From assembly GCF_900110215.1 (NCBI RefSeq), contig NZ_FOCX01000004.1, forward strand, positions 124,001 through 188,000: a stretch of DNA of 64,000 nt, given 5' to 3'. The stretch's first letter is position 1; the number at the start of each line of letters is the position of its first letter. The position numbers and the translations under genes were made by a program. This stretch comes from Halorientalis persicus. Lineage in GTDB: Archaea > Halobacteriota > Halobacteria > Halobacteriales > Haloarculaceae. Shown here piece by piece: positions 7,561-15,132 of this stretch. The notes under the pieces were generated by a model. The model did not search any database, had not been told where the DNA came from, and saw only the letters and a program-made list of their open reading frames with translations.

Positions 7561-8449
7561 CGGCGCTCACCTCCGTTACGTTCCCGTCGCCGGGGGTATC
7601 CAGCTGTCCGTGAAGCATGAGGTACTGTGTCGTCTCGACGGTGAGGCCGTCGCCGCCCGTTGGGCCGGAGCTGTTCAGTCCGATCGAACTCAGTGCGCTG
7701 GGAGTGGGGGACTCCTTCCGGACGGTCCGGTAGTCGTCGAGACCGGCGTCGTCGGCCGCAGCGTCGACAGCGGCGTCGAGCCCGCCGATCTGATCGGCGA
7801 GTCCGAGTTCGACGCCACGGGTGCCGGAGTACACTTTCGCGTAGGACAACTCGCTCGCCGAGAGGTTGAGTTCGTCCTCGCGTTCGGCGACGACGCTGTC
7901 GACGAACGCACTGCGGAGTGCCTCGACGCGCTGGCGCGCTTCGGCCTCGGTCGCGCCGGTCGCCTTGTCGGGGCCGGTCGTGATCTGGTTGTCCGGTGCG
8001 CCGCCCGGGGGAACGACCGCCCGGACGCCGACGCTGCCGACGGTGCTGGCCGGCGTCACGTAGATCTCGTCGGCGGGGGCGCTCATATAGTACGCTCCCG
8101 AGGCCGCCATCCCGGTGACGGCGACTTTCACGGGCATCTGCTCGCTGGTCCGTTTGACCGCGAGATAGAGCTGTTCGCTGACCGAGGCCAGCCCGCCGCC
8201 GCTGTTGATGTCGAGGACGACGGCCTGTACGGAGTCGTTCTGGCGTGCCTCGCGAAGGTCCTCGATGGCCGCCGTGGCGGTGTCGCCGTTGATGGTGCCG
8301 TGCATCTCGACGACGGCGACGGTCCCGTCGGGCTCGGTCGACGCGCCCCAGGCGTACGGGACGAGTGCGGCACCGACGACGAGGCCGACGACGCCGAACA
8401 CGACGACTGGACCGCCGAGTCGGTCGAGGAGGCCAGGCTCACGGTTCAT
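7547..8449 (-). CDS. sppA: Signal peptide peptidase SppA-like protease (family S49)
   Basis: A 300-residue membrane protease. One N-terminal transmembrane helix (about residues 13-35) precedes a single S49 domain: VAVVEMHGTI, VVLDINSGGGLASVSEQLY, and VAVTGMAASGAYYMSAPADEIYVTP, which contains the likely nucleophile Ser in AASGAYY. It would cleave leftover signal peptides or membrane proteins in the membrane. The length fits the short archaeal SppA form. It overlaps the upstream LolA-like gene in an ATGA and the downstream DUF4350-like gene by 14 bp, so the three are one transcript. Confidence 0.88.
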   Translation of the reverse strand: MNREPGLLDRLGGPVVVFGVVGLVVGAALVPYAWGASTEPDGTVAVVEMHGTINGDTATAAIEDLREARQNDSVQAVVLDINSGGGLASVSEQLYLAVKRTSEQMPVKVAVTGMAASGAYYMSAPADEIYVTPASTVGSVGVRAVVPPGGAPDNQITTGPDKATGATEAEARQRVEALRSAFVDSVVAEREDELNLSASELSYAKVYSGTRGVELGLADQIGGLDAAVDAAADDAGLDDYRTVRKESPTPSALSSIGLNSSGPTGGDGLTVETTQYLMLHGQLDTPGDGNVTEVSADGAN

Positions 8450-9099
8450 GCCGTCGCACCTCCCGGAGTCGCATCGGCGTCGGTCGCGGGAACGCCCAGC
8501 GAGACGTTCTCGAAGCGGATCGTCTCGTTCACCCGCTGGCCGTCCTCGGTCCAGGTCGACTCGATCCGGCGGGGGACGACCTGCTTCGCGTCGACCCAGA
8601 CGCGGCGCTCCGGCTGGGTCGCGGCGCCGTCGTCCGGCGGGGTGATCGAGAAGACCGCCGTCGAGCGACCGTCGAGTCGCTCGGTCCCCTCGAAGACGAC
8701 CTCGTTTTCGCGCACGAGGTCGGCGGCGACCGTTCCGAGGCGCGCGCTGGCCTCGGCATCGGTGCGGGCCTCACCGGCGAACAGCTTCGCCGATGGGTTC
8801 TCGATCACGGCGACATCGCCGGCTTTCGGGCCCGTTTCGTAGGCGATCCGGAGCGAGTCACCCTTGTCGAAGGTGACGGTGGCCCGCGTGGTTTCGGTCT
8901 CGCTGCCGACCGTGACCCGCTGGATCATCGTCGCCTGGAATCCGTCCAATCGTTCGTATCTCGATTCGACCTGTTCGGCGACGACCGACGGATCGTCGAC
9001 TTCCGTCCCGGGTGCCCCGAGACAGCCGGCCGTCACGAACACGAGACCGACGACGCCGAGTAACGCGCGCCGGTGTCTGCTCCGCAGTGGTGGTGTCAT
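8446..9099 (-). CDS. LolA-like lipoprotein
   Basis: A 217-residue lipoprotein: basic start, hydrophobic segment and lipobox VTAGC (Cys near residue 26). The mature part resembles the LolA/DUF4367 beta-barrel half fold (VEQVESRYERLDGFQATMIQRVT, RVWVDAKQVVPRRIESTW). Archaea have no outer membrane, so this is probably a surface lipid-anchored binding or chaperone protein rather than a true Lol carrier. It is the first gene of the operon with sppA and the DUF4350-like gene. Its promoter should lie in 9100-9180. Confidence 0.8.
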   Translation of the reverse strand: MTPPLRSRHRRALLGVVGLVFVTAGCLGAPGTEVDDPSVVAEQVESRYERLDGFQATMIQRVTVGSETETTRATVTFDKGDSLRIAYETGPKAGDVAVIENPSAKLFAGEARTDAEASARLGTVAADLVRENEVVFEGTERLDGRSTAVFSITPPDDGAATQPERRVWVDAKQVVPRRIESTWTEDGQRVNETIRFENVSLGVPATDADATPGGATA

Positions 9100-9247
9100 G
9101 TTTCGCCCCTATCTACACACAGGACGTACATGGCCTTCTCGCGTAGTTTCTGAGACAGCACACTGGCCACAAGCTTTATACCCTGGGCTGGCTGGGATCT
9201 CGGCCTCGGTATCGATCACGGACGGCTCGGCCGATGACAGACGGAGC

Positions 9248-9258
9248 GTTTTATTTTA
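9248..9258 (+). promoter_or_regulatory. TATA-like box of the gene at 9279
   Basis: The A/T run GTTTTATTTTA in a GC-rich intergenic region ends 21 bases before the ATG at 9279. The distance matches a leaderless haloarchaeal transcript. A second TATA-like stretch (CTTTATACC, about 9174-9182) lies further upstream. Confidence 0.6.
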
Positions 9259-9278
9259 CGCCGTGACAAGGATCTCAC

Positions 9279-9719
9279 ATGGTCGAGACCTACGAGGCGG
9301 CGGGGTGGGACGAGGGCCTGGCTCGCGTGCGACAGGTGGGGCACGGGAACCGTGTCGTCGTTTCCAAAGTGGACGAGCCGGGTCTGCCCGAGTCGCTCGA
9401 CCTCCGGTCGTCGAACTTCCCGTGGTCGATTCACAGCGGTGCGCTCCGGGTCTATCGGGAGGACAGCCCGGGCGAACACGTCCAGCTCAAGGAGTACCGG
9501 GATCGATGGGTGGTGTCGCTCGACCGCGTCAACCCGCACTACCAGCCGTTCGGGCACGCCCGCAACGACGTGCCTGCGGCGTCGCTGGTCTCGCTCCCGC
9601 TGTTCGCGGCCACCCAGTCGGTCCGGCTGGCGGGCGGGCTCTCGGCGGCGGCCATCGAGAAACAGGGATCACTGGTGAACGACGGACTCGTCCCGCTGGT
9701 CGGGAAGATCCTGATCTAG
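9279..9719 (+). CDS. Conserved hypothetical protein
   Basis: A 146-residue soluble protein starting MVETYEAAGWDEGLARVRQVG with no family I can name. A central beta-rich part (LRSSNFPWSIHSGALRVYRED, HVQLKEYRDRWVVSLDRVNPHYQPF) is followed by a weakly hydrophobic C-terminal third (LVSLPLFAATQSVRLAGGLSAAAI). The start is supported by the TATA-like box 21-31 bp upstream. The next gene follows on the same strand after 66 bp. The function is unknown. Confidence 0.6.
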   Translation: MVETYEAAGWDEGLARVRQVGHGNRVVVSKVDEPGLPESLDLRSSNFPWSIHSGALRVYREDSPGEHVQLKEYRDRWVVSLDRVNPHYQPFGHARNDVPAASLVSLPLFAATQSVRLAGGLSAAAIEKQGSLVNDGLVPLVGKILI

Positions 9720-9785
9720 TGGTGCCGCCAGCTGTGACCGTCGGTCCCCGTTACCTCTTTTGCGGGCGGGTCCGTTCCATCGACC

Positions 9786-10520
9786 GTGCAGGTCGCACTG
9801 GTCACGGTCGGAGACGAGTTGCTCGCGGGGGATACGGTGAACACGAACGCCGCGTGGCTGGCCGAGCGCCTCGCCGAGCGTGGGGTGTCGGTGCGGCGCG
9901 TGCTGGTCGTGCCCGACGAGCGCACGGAGATCGCCGAACGCGTGCGGGCCTACAGTGAGGCCTACGACGCCGTCCTCGTCACCGGCGGACTCGGGGGGAC
10001 GCCCGACGACGTGACGATGGCGGCCGTGGCCGACGCCTTCGACAGCGACCTCGCCGTCGACGAGTTGGCGCTGGCCGACGTGGAAGAGACCCTCGAAGCC
10101 ATCGCCGGCGACTATCCCGACCTCGAAGTCGACGCGAGAGCCGAGGCGACGATTCCCGCGGGGAGTCGCCCCCTCATCAATCGCGGTGGACTGGCTCCCG
10201 GGTGTGTGATCGAGAACGTCTACGTCCTCCCGGGCATCCCCGACGAGATGAAGACGATGTTCGAGGACATCGAAGACGAGTTCGAGGGGGATTCGGTCTC
10301 GGAGTTCCTCTACACGGAGAAACCGGAGGCCAACCTCGTGGACGCGCTGACCGACGCGGGCGCGCAGTTCGACGTGACCGTCGGCTGTTACCCGGACCGG
10401 GACGCGGGGCACAATCGCCTGAAAGTGACCGGTGACGATCCCGACCAGGTCGACGCCGCGACGGCGTGGCTGGCCGCGGAAGTGGACGCGGGCGAGGAAC
10501 CCCGCGACGAGGACGACTAA
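9786..10520 (+). CDS. CinA-like molybdopterin-binding (MoCF) domain protein
   Basis: A 244-residue protein with a GTG start. The N-terminal MoeA/MogA-like domain has VTVGDELLAGDTVNTNAAWLA, VLVTGGLGGTPDDVT and YVLPGIPDEMK, the CinA N-terminal signature. It lacks the deamidase domain of full-length CinA, as is usual for archaeal members. The family includes NMN-deamidase and ADP-ribose pyrophosphatase activities, but the single-domain archaeal role is unsettled. It is convergent with, and overlaps by 4 bp, the GTP cyclohydrolase III gene. Confidence 0.85.
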   Translation: MQVALVTVGDELLAGDTVNTNAAWLAERLAERGVSVRRVLVVPDERTEIAERVRAYSEAYDAVLVTGGLGGTPDDVTMAAVADAFDSDLAVDELALADVEETLEAIAGDYPDLEVDARAEATIPAGSRPLINRGGLAPGCVIENVYVLPGIPDEMKTMFEDIEDEFEGDSVSEFLYTEKPEANLVDALTDAGAQFDVTVGCYPDRDAGHNRLKVTGDDPDQVDAATAWLAAEVDAGEEPRDEDD

Positions 10521-11305
10521 TCGTCGTCGGCGACGACCGCTGGCCGCTCGGCGAATTCGACTGCCGTCCCGTCTTCGCGGCACTCCTCCAGGGCGTGTTT
10601 CGCGCCCATCCCAGCCGCCTGGGCGACGCCCGACTGCCCGACGCCGACCTTGAGGTCCACGTCGACGGCCTCGTTGACGTGGTCGATGGCGTCGCGGTAG
10701 TCAGCCGCGTCGAGGTCGGCACAGACTGCGATGACGTTGTCGCCACCGACGAAAAAGGACAGCGAGTCGTGGGCCTGGCGCATATACCGCATCAACTCGG
10801 CGTAGCCCTGCTCGATCCGGATGAACGTGTCGAACTCGTTGAGTTCGTCCGTGTACTTGCCTGTCGCGTCGTTCACGTCGAAGTGGGCGATCTGCACGTC
10901 CTCGTCCGTCCGATCTTCGTCGGCCAGCGTCTCACCGCGGAGGATCTCGCGGCGGGTCTCGTCCTGTGCGCTCCCGGCGTCCTGGAGGCGGTCGGAGGCC
11001 CGGCCCAGCGCGGCGACCGGCGAGGCGTCCACCGCGACGCTCACGCTCGCGGTGACCGGATAGCGGTTGCCGATGGACTCCTGGACCAGTGCGAGGTCCT
11101 CGACGTCTAACCCGTTGGTCACGGCGACCATGTTGTCGAATCGGCCGAAGAAGGCGTACCCCTGGCGGTTGCCGACGAGTTGTGACACGTCGGCGTACAG
11201 CCGCGACTGCATCGTCTGGAGGTCGACCTCACGGCGCGGCGTCGGCGTGACTGTCCAGGGCCCGTAGTTGTCGATCTGGATCAGCGTAACCTGCGTGTTT
11301 GTCAC
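10517..11305 (-). CDS. arfA: GTP cyclohydrolase III (ArfA)
   Basis: A 262-residue archaeal GTP cyclohydrolase IIa/III. It has MTNTQVTLIQIDNYGPWTVTP with GTG start, the duplicated GGDEF-like fold (VGNRQGYAFFGRFDNMVAVTNG; FFVGGDNVIAVCADLD) and C-terminal GVGQSGVAQAAGMGAKHALEEC. It converts GTP to a formylaminopyrimidine phosphate for riboflavin and deazaflavin (F420) synthesis. It lies 136 bp from, and co-oriented with, a gene group containing a PTPS-like enzyme, so a link to pterin-type chemistry is worth considering. The separation and the repeat at 11382 argue for a separate transcript. Confidence 0.93.
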   Translation of the reverse strand: MTNTQVTLIQIDNYGPWTVTPTPRREVDLQTMQSRLYADVSQLVGNRQGYAFFGRFDNMVAVTNGLDVEDLALVQESIGNRYPVTASVSVAVDASPVAALGRASDRLQDAGSAQDETRREILRGETLADEDRTDEDVQIAHFDVNDATGKYTDELNEFDTFIRIEQGYAELMRYMRQAHDSLSFFVGGDNVIAVCADLDAADYRDAIDHVNEAVDVDLKVGVGQSGVAQAAGMGAKHALEECREDGTAVEFAERPAVVADDD

Positions 11306-11381
11306 GACACCTGTCGTACGGGGTAGAGTAGTATTGTTCTTTGGAAGCCGGACGGACGACCGAAGGGAGTCCGTCGAACAC

Positions 11382-11408
11382 GCGAGCGGTGACGACGGAG
11401 CCGCGAGC
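11382..11408 (+). repeat. Left copy of an exact 27-bp inverted repeat
   Basis: This copy begins GCGAGCGGTGACG and ends GAGCCGCGAGC. The exact reverse complement is at 13889-13915. The pair brackets the methyltransferase, glycosyltransferase and PTPS-like genes. Both copies lie in non-coding DNA at the gene-group boundaries. Confidence 0.75.
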
Positions 11409-11441
11409 AGGGAGGCTCGACCGAGGTGTCCCCGCCCCGCC

Positions 11442-12362
11442 TCACTCTTCGCCCGTCCACTGGCCGAGCAGATCCAGCTGGTGGGTCACGTAGACGAGTT
11501 CACCGTTTGCGACCTGCTCGCGGCGTGTCCGGAGCCAGTCGTCGAGGCTGTCGTCGTCCAGCTTCGCGCCGCGGTCGCCCTCCCCGAGTGCGCCCTCGAT
11601 GGTGTCCAGGATGTACCGCAGGAAGTACGCCTCGTCGTCCGGGTACCCGTTCTCGTCCGGGTAGACGACCCAGTCCGACCCCGCGACGCCAGCGACCGTC
11701 GCGCCGTGCAGGTCCCGGAGTCGCGCCAGCGCGTGGTGGCCCGCGCGGCTGTCGCCCCCCGGTTTCGTGTCCATGTGGCCGTGGTACGCGCGCTCGACGG
11801 CGTCGTCGGCCGGGTGGTCCGGTGTGAACCGCGTCCCGCCGTCGATGGTGATCGGGAAGTACCAGTAGCCGCCGGACGCGAGCCCCGACAGGAGTGTCGG
11901 CAGCGTCTCCAGGCCCATCACGTCGAGGACGGCCAGGCCGACCAGCAGATCCCACGACTGGTCGGTGTCGGCGACGAAGGCCTCGGCATCGGCGGTGACG
12001 GGCCGGACGGCGACGGTGCGCTCCGGCCAGACGAGGTCGATTCCGTCGTCGCGTTCGCTGGCCTCGACCGGTCGGTCGGCCGCCCAGTCCGCGAGGCGGC
12101 CGGGGATCGCCGCGGTGTTGTCGGGCTCCTGATCGACGGCGGTGTAGACCACGTCCCGGTCCCCGGGGAAGAGATCCCACTCGACGGCGCGTTCGATCAT
12201 CGTCCCGATTCCGGCACCGACCTCCAGCACGCGGAACGGTCCCTCGTCGTCGGCCGCCGTCGCCAGGTTCATCCGGAGCTGTCGCCAGAGCCGGCGGTCC
12301 AGACTCCGGTCGTCGACGGACCGCTTGGCGTCGAGGTACCGCTGGAAGTCGTCGGCCGTCAT
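11442..12362 (-). CDS. SAM-dependent methyltransferase
   Basis: A 306-residue class I methyltransferase. Motif I is VLEVGAGIGTMIERAV (about residues 44-59), VVYTAVDQEP provides the acidic residue at the end of beta-2, and LLVGLAVLDVMGL fills the motif IV area. A C-terminal extension (DWVVYPDENGYPDDEAYFLRYIL) may shape the acceptor site. The substrate is unknown. Its ATG overlaps the stop of the glycosyltransferase gene in ATGA, so it is translationally coupled to it. It would act as a tailoring step in the cluster that also holds the PTPS-like enzyme and the dehydrogenase. Confidence 0.82.
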   Translation of the reverse strand: MTADDFQRYLDAKRSVDDRSLDRRLWRQLRMNLATAADDEGPFRVLEVGAGIGTMIERAVEWDLFPGDRDVVYTAVDQEPDNTAAIPGRLADWAADRPVEASERDDGIDLVWPERTVAVRPVTADAEAFVADTDQSWDLLVGLAVLDVMGLETLPTLLSGLASGGYWYFPITIDGGTRFTPDHPADDAVERAYHGHMDTKPGGDSRAGHHALARLRDLHGATVAGVAGSDWVVYPDENGYPDDEAYFLRYILDTIEGALGEGDRGAKLDDDSLDDWLRTRREQVANGELVYVTHQLDLLGQWTGEE

Positions 12363-13429
12363 GCGGCGACCCCTCCGCCGCCGGCCACTCCCTGCAGGAA
12401 CTCCCGGACTCGCGCGGTCGTCTCGGACCAGCCGGGGTGGGCCTCGTATCGTTCGCGCGCCGCCTGCCCCATCCGCGCGAGGCGGTCGCGGTCACGGGCG
12501 AGCGCGCCCAGCACTCGCCCCACACCCTCTGGGTCGTCTGGCTCGACCAGCGCTCCCGTCTCACCTGGGGTCACGAAGTCCCGTGCCCCGCCTGCGGCCG
12601 ACGCGACTGCCGGCAGGCCGAAGCTCATCCCCTCCAGATAGGCGATGCCGAACCCCTCGTGTCGCGCGGGGATCGCCAGGACGTGACTCCCTCGGAGCAC
12701 GGTCGCGAGCTCGTCGTCCGCGAGCCGCCCGCGGAGGTCGATGCGGCCGCCGGCACCGCTGCGAGCGATCGCGTTCTCGACCGTCCGGACGTACGAGGGG
12801 TTCTCCGCCCGCCCGACGACCGTCAACTCCCAGGGTTCGTCGACCTCGGCAAGCCCGTCGACGAGCGTGTCCAGCCCCTTCCGGGGCTCGATATTGCCGA
12901 CGAAGGCAACTCTCAGTGCCCCCTCGTGGGCCCGAGATTCGATGGTCGCGGTGCCGATGTCCGGATCGAAGCGGTCGCCGGCGGGCGGGGCGACGACCGT
13001 TCGACCCTTCGGCGGCCCGCCGGTCTCGGTCACGGTGCTCCGGGTCGCGGTGCTGTTACAGACGGCGGCGTCGACGCCGCCGAGATAGCGGCGCTCGACG
13101 GCCCGGTAGAGGCCGGCGAGGTGGCGGCCTTCGCTGGCTCGCAGGTGGTGGACGACGCTGACCACGGGGTAGGGCAGGTCGCGGTTCGCCCGGACGAGCG
13201 ACGGGTGGGCGAGTTCGTCCTGGAGCATCACGTCCACGTCGACGGCGAGTCGGTCGCGCAGGGACGACGAGAGGTTGTCGAGCAGGCCACGGGCGTACCG
13301 GCGGCGCGGGAGTTCGATCACGTCGACGGTGTCGCCGGCGTCGCGGAGCGCCTCGACGAGTCGGCGGTCGTACCGGAACCCGCCCGACTGGTCGTCGAGA
13401 CTCCCGTACAGCGTCAGGCCGACGCGCAT
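12359..13429 (-). CDS. Glycosyltransferase family 4
   Basis: A 356-residue GT-B glycosyltransferase. The C-terminal nucleotide-sugar domain has VAFVGNIEPRKGLDTLVDGL, ELTVVGRAENP and the EX7E motif EGFGIAYLE near residue 287. The N-terminal acceptor domain starts MRVGLTLYGSLDDQSGGFRYD. No transmembrane helix is evident, so it should work on the cytoplasmic face. It overlaps the PTPS-like gene by 16 bp and the methyltransferase gene by 4 bp, so the three form one operon. The sugar and acceptor are unknown. Confidence 0.9.
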   Translation of the reverse strand: MRVGLTLYGSLDDQSGGFRYDRRLVEALRDAGDTVDVIELPRRRYARGLLDNLSSSLRDRLAVDVDVMLQDELAHPSLVRANRDLPYPVVSVVHHLRASEGRHLAGLYRAVERRYLGGVDAAVCNSTATRSTVTETGGPPKGRTVVAPPAGDRFDPDIGTATIESRAHEGALRVAFVGNIEPRKGLDTLVDGLAEVDEPWELTVVGRAENPSYVRTVENAIARSGAGGRIDLRGRLADDELATVLRGSHVLAIPARHEGFGIAYLEGMSFGLPAVASAAGGARDFVTPGETGALVEPDDPEGVGRVLGALARDRDRLARMGQAARERYEAHPGWSETTARVREFLQGVAGGGGVAA

Positions 13430-13806
13430 GGGACGGATGCCTCGTACGCCGCGTGTGCCTGGTCGTCTTCCCAGATCGTCACGGTCAGTTCGGTCACCGT
13501 GTCGTCGGTCACCTTCTCGGTCACCCGCTCCCAGACCGCCCGGGCGAACCGCTCGACGCTGGGGTTATGTCCCTCGAACTCCGGCAGGTCGTTCAGCATC
13601 GCGTCGGCGTAGCGACTCTGGAGTCCATCCAGCGCCGCTTCCACGTCGTCGATGTCGACGAGGTAGTCGAACTCGTTCAGTTCCGGTCCCCTGAACGTGA
13701 GTTCGACCTCGTAGCGGTGGGAGTGTGGCTCCCCCTCGGGGCCCGCGTTCGGTACAGTGAGAAAGTGCTGTGCGATAAACGACTCCAGCACCGTGACTGT
13801 GTACAT
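13414..13806 (-). CDS. PTPS/QueD-like (6-pyruvoyltetrahydropterin synthase fold) protein without the catalytic Cys
   Basis: A 130-residue T-fold protein. The zinc-binding histidines are retained: H14 in ESFIAQHF and the HSH pair in EGEPHSHRYEVEL. A VDIDDVEAAL segment and a NPSVERFA motif equivalent to the pterin-anchoring P-T-x-E are also present. The CxxxHGH cysteine of PTPS and QueD is missing (the segment reads VPNAGPEGEPHSH), so canonical chemistry is unlikely. The ATG at 13806 is preferred; a GTG at 13830 would add eight residues. It is the first gene of the operon with the glycosyltransferase and methyltransferase. Confidence 0.85.
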   Translation of the reverse strand: MYTVTVLESFIAQHFLTVPNAGPEGEPHSHRYEVELTFRGPELNEFDYLVDIDDVEAALDGLQSRYADAMLNDLPEFEGHNPSVERFARAVWERVTEKVTDDTVTELTVTIWEDDQAHAAYEASVPCASA

Positions 13807-13888
13807 ACCAGTTCCTGTGCCCGTCGCCACCTAAGTCTCCCGCCGCTGGTGTAAGGCCTCGCGGCTCGGTCCGCTCGCGCATCCGTCG

Positions 13889-13915
13889 GCTCGCGGCTCC
13901 GTCGTCACCGCTCGC
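13889..13915 (-). repeat. Right copy of the exact 27-bp inverted repeat
   Basis: This is the exact reverse complement of 11382-11408 and lies in the 145-bp gap between the PTPS-like gene and the MDR dehydrogenase. The gap is otherwise low-complexity (CGCTCG repeats). With its partner it frames a three-gene block of about 2.5 kb. Confidence 0.75.
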
Positions 13916-13951
13916 TCGTCCGGAGATACTCGCTCCGCTCGCATCTCCCGG

Positions 13952-14956
13952 TCACTGATACGTCAACACGACACCCAACGCGCGCTCGGGCGCGTCGTCG
14001 AGCAGTTCGTAGGCGTCTTCGGCCCGCTCGACGGGGAACTCGTGGCTGAACAGCGCCGACACGTCGAGTTCGGCCAGGAGGTCACGGACCAGCGAGAGCC
14101 GGCGTTCCTTGTCCCAGCGGCCGCTGTGGTCCGGATCGATGCGGCTGACCTGACTGCTCTGGACCCGGACGTGACTCCGGTGGAACTCCCCGCCGAGGTG
14201 CAGCGTCGCCGGCTTGTCGCCGTACCACGAGCCGACGATCACCTGCCCGGCGTAGCCAGTCGCGTCGATGGCGTCGTCGAGCGCGTCCGGGTTGCCCGAG
14301 AGCTCGAAAGTCAGGTCCGCGCCGTCGACGTGGTCGCTCGCCACCGCATCGCCGAGCGCGCCGGCGTCGGCCACGGCCGCGTCCGCGCCGAGTCGCTCCG
14401 AGAGTTCTCGCCGCCGCTCGTAGGGGTCGACGGTCACCAGTTCACCCAGCGGGAACTCCGCGAGGACGGCGGTCGTCAGCAGGCCGACGATTCCCTGGCC
14501 GAAGACGGCGACCCGGTCACCGACGCGTGGCCGGCCGTCCATCACGAAGTTGACGGCGGCCTCGGCGTTGGCCAACAGCGTCGCCCGCTCGGCGGGCTGG
14601 TCGACCGGGATCAGTTCCGAGGGCGTCGCGAGGAAGTGACTCTCGTGGGGATGGAACGCAAACACGCGGCGGCCTTCCCAGTCGGCGTCGACGTTCGCGC
14701 CGGTCGCGGTCACGCGGCCGACGGCCGCGTAGCCGTACTGGAGTGGGTACGAGAGGGTCCCGTCCAGCGCGTCGATGGTCTCGTCGATCTCGACGCCGGC
14801 CGGCGCTTCGTCCCGGTAGAGCAACAGTTCGGTCCCGGGGCTGATGGCCGAGCGTTCCGTCCGAACGCGCACCTGGTCGGGTCCGGGGTCCGGGACCGGG
14901 CGTTCGCGAACCGTCACTTCACGCGGTCCGGTGAAGTAGAGCGAGCGTGCAGCCAC
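13952..14956 (-). CDS. MDR-family dehydrogenase lacking zinc ligands (BchC-like)
   Basis: A 334-residue medium-chain dehydrogenase. It has a GroES-like N-terminal domain and a Rossmann domain with AVFGQGIVGLLTTAVL (about residues 150-165) and LVTVDPYERRRELSERLGAD. The usual catalytic-zinc residues are absent: the first Cys position reads AISPGTEL and the GHE position reads LQYGYAAVG. It thus resembles the BchC/zinc-free branch. The start is GTG at 14956, six bases after the stop of a 26-codon ORF. It probably oxidises a sugar or polyol intermediate in the neighbouring PTPS/glycosyltransferase pathway; this is inference. Confidence 0.85.
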   Translation of the reverse strand: MAARSLYFTGPREVTVRERPVPDPGPDQVRVRTERSAISPGTELLLYRDEAPAGVEIDETIDALDGTLSYPLQYGYAAVGRVTATGANVDADWEGRRVFAFHPHESHFLATPSELIPVDQPAERATLLANAEAAVNFVMDGRPRVGDRVAVFGQGIVGLLTTAVLAEFPLGELVTVDPYERRRELSERLGADAAVADAGALGDAVASDHVDGADLTFELSGNPDALDDAIDATGYAGQVIVGSWYGDKPATLHLGGEFHRSHVRVQSSQVSRIDPDHSGRWDKERRLSLVRDLLAELDVSALFSHEFPVERAEDAYELLDDAPERALGVVLTYQ

Positions 14957-14962
14957 GGTCGA

Positions 14963-15043
14963 TCACGCCCGGGTTCGGCGTCGGTCGTCGCTGATCCGAT
15001 TTGCGATCTCGGTCCGAAACGTCGACGCGGGCTGAATCGCCAT
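14963..15043 (-). CDS. Possible 26-residue leader or small protein ahead of the dehydrogenase
   Basis: An ATG at 15043 opens a 26-codon frame (MAIQPASTFRTEI... ending RRRTRA) that stops 6 bp before the dehydrogenase GTG. A good TATA-like box (GTTTTATCGG, 15064-15073) lies 21-30 bp upstream of this ATG. That is the leaderless distance for this ORF but too far for the dehydrogenase. It may be a genuine small basic protein or a leader that couples translation. The peptide has no recognisable motif. Confidence 0.4.
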   Translation of the reverse strand: MAIQPASTFRTEIANRISDDRRRTRA

Positions 15044-15063
15044 GGCATCGCCAAGGGCTGTAA

Positions 15064-15073
15064 CCGATAAAAC
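15064..15073 (-). promoter_or_regulatory. TATA-like box driving the dehydrogenase transcript
   Basis: Read on the minus strand this is GTTTTATCGG. It lies 21-30 bp upstream of the ATG at 15043 and about 110 bp upstream of the dehydrogenase GTG. Confidence 0.6.
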
Positions 15074-15132
15074 CTGTGTGTGGCGGAAATTCTCCACGAA
15101 TCCCTCGCTCGGCCGCCGGGTTCGGCTGTCGG

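Noticed and set aside
13807-13951. A CRISPR-like or other repeat array in the CGCTCG-rich gap
   Set aside because: The short CGCTCG words are irregular and unspaced. Only the exact 27-bp inverted match to 11382 is meaningful.
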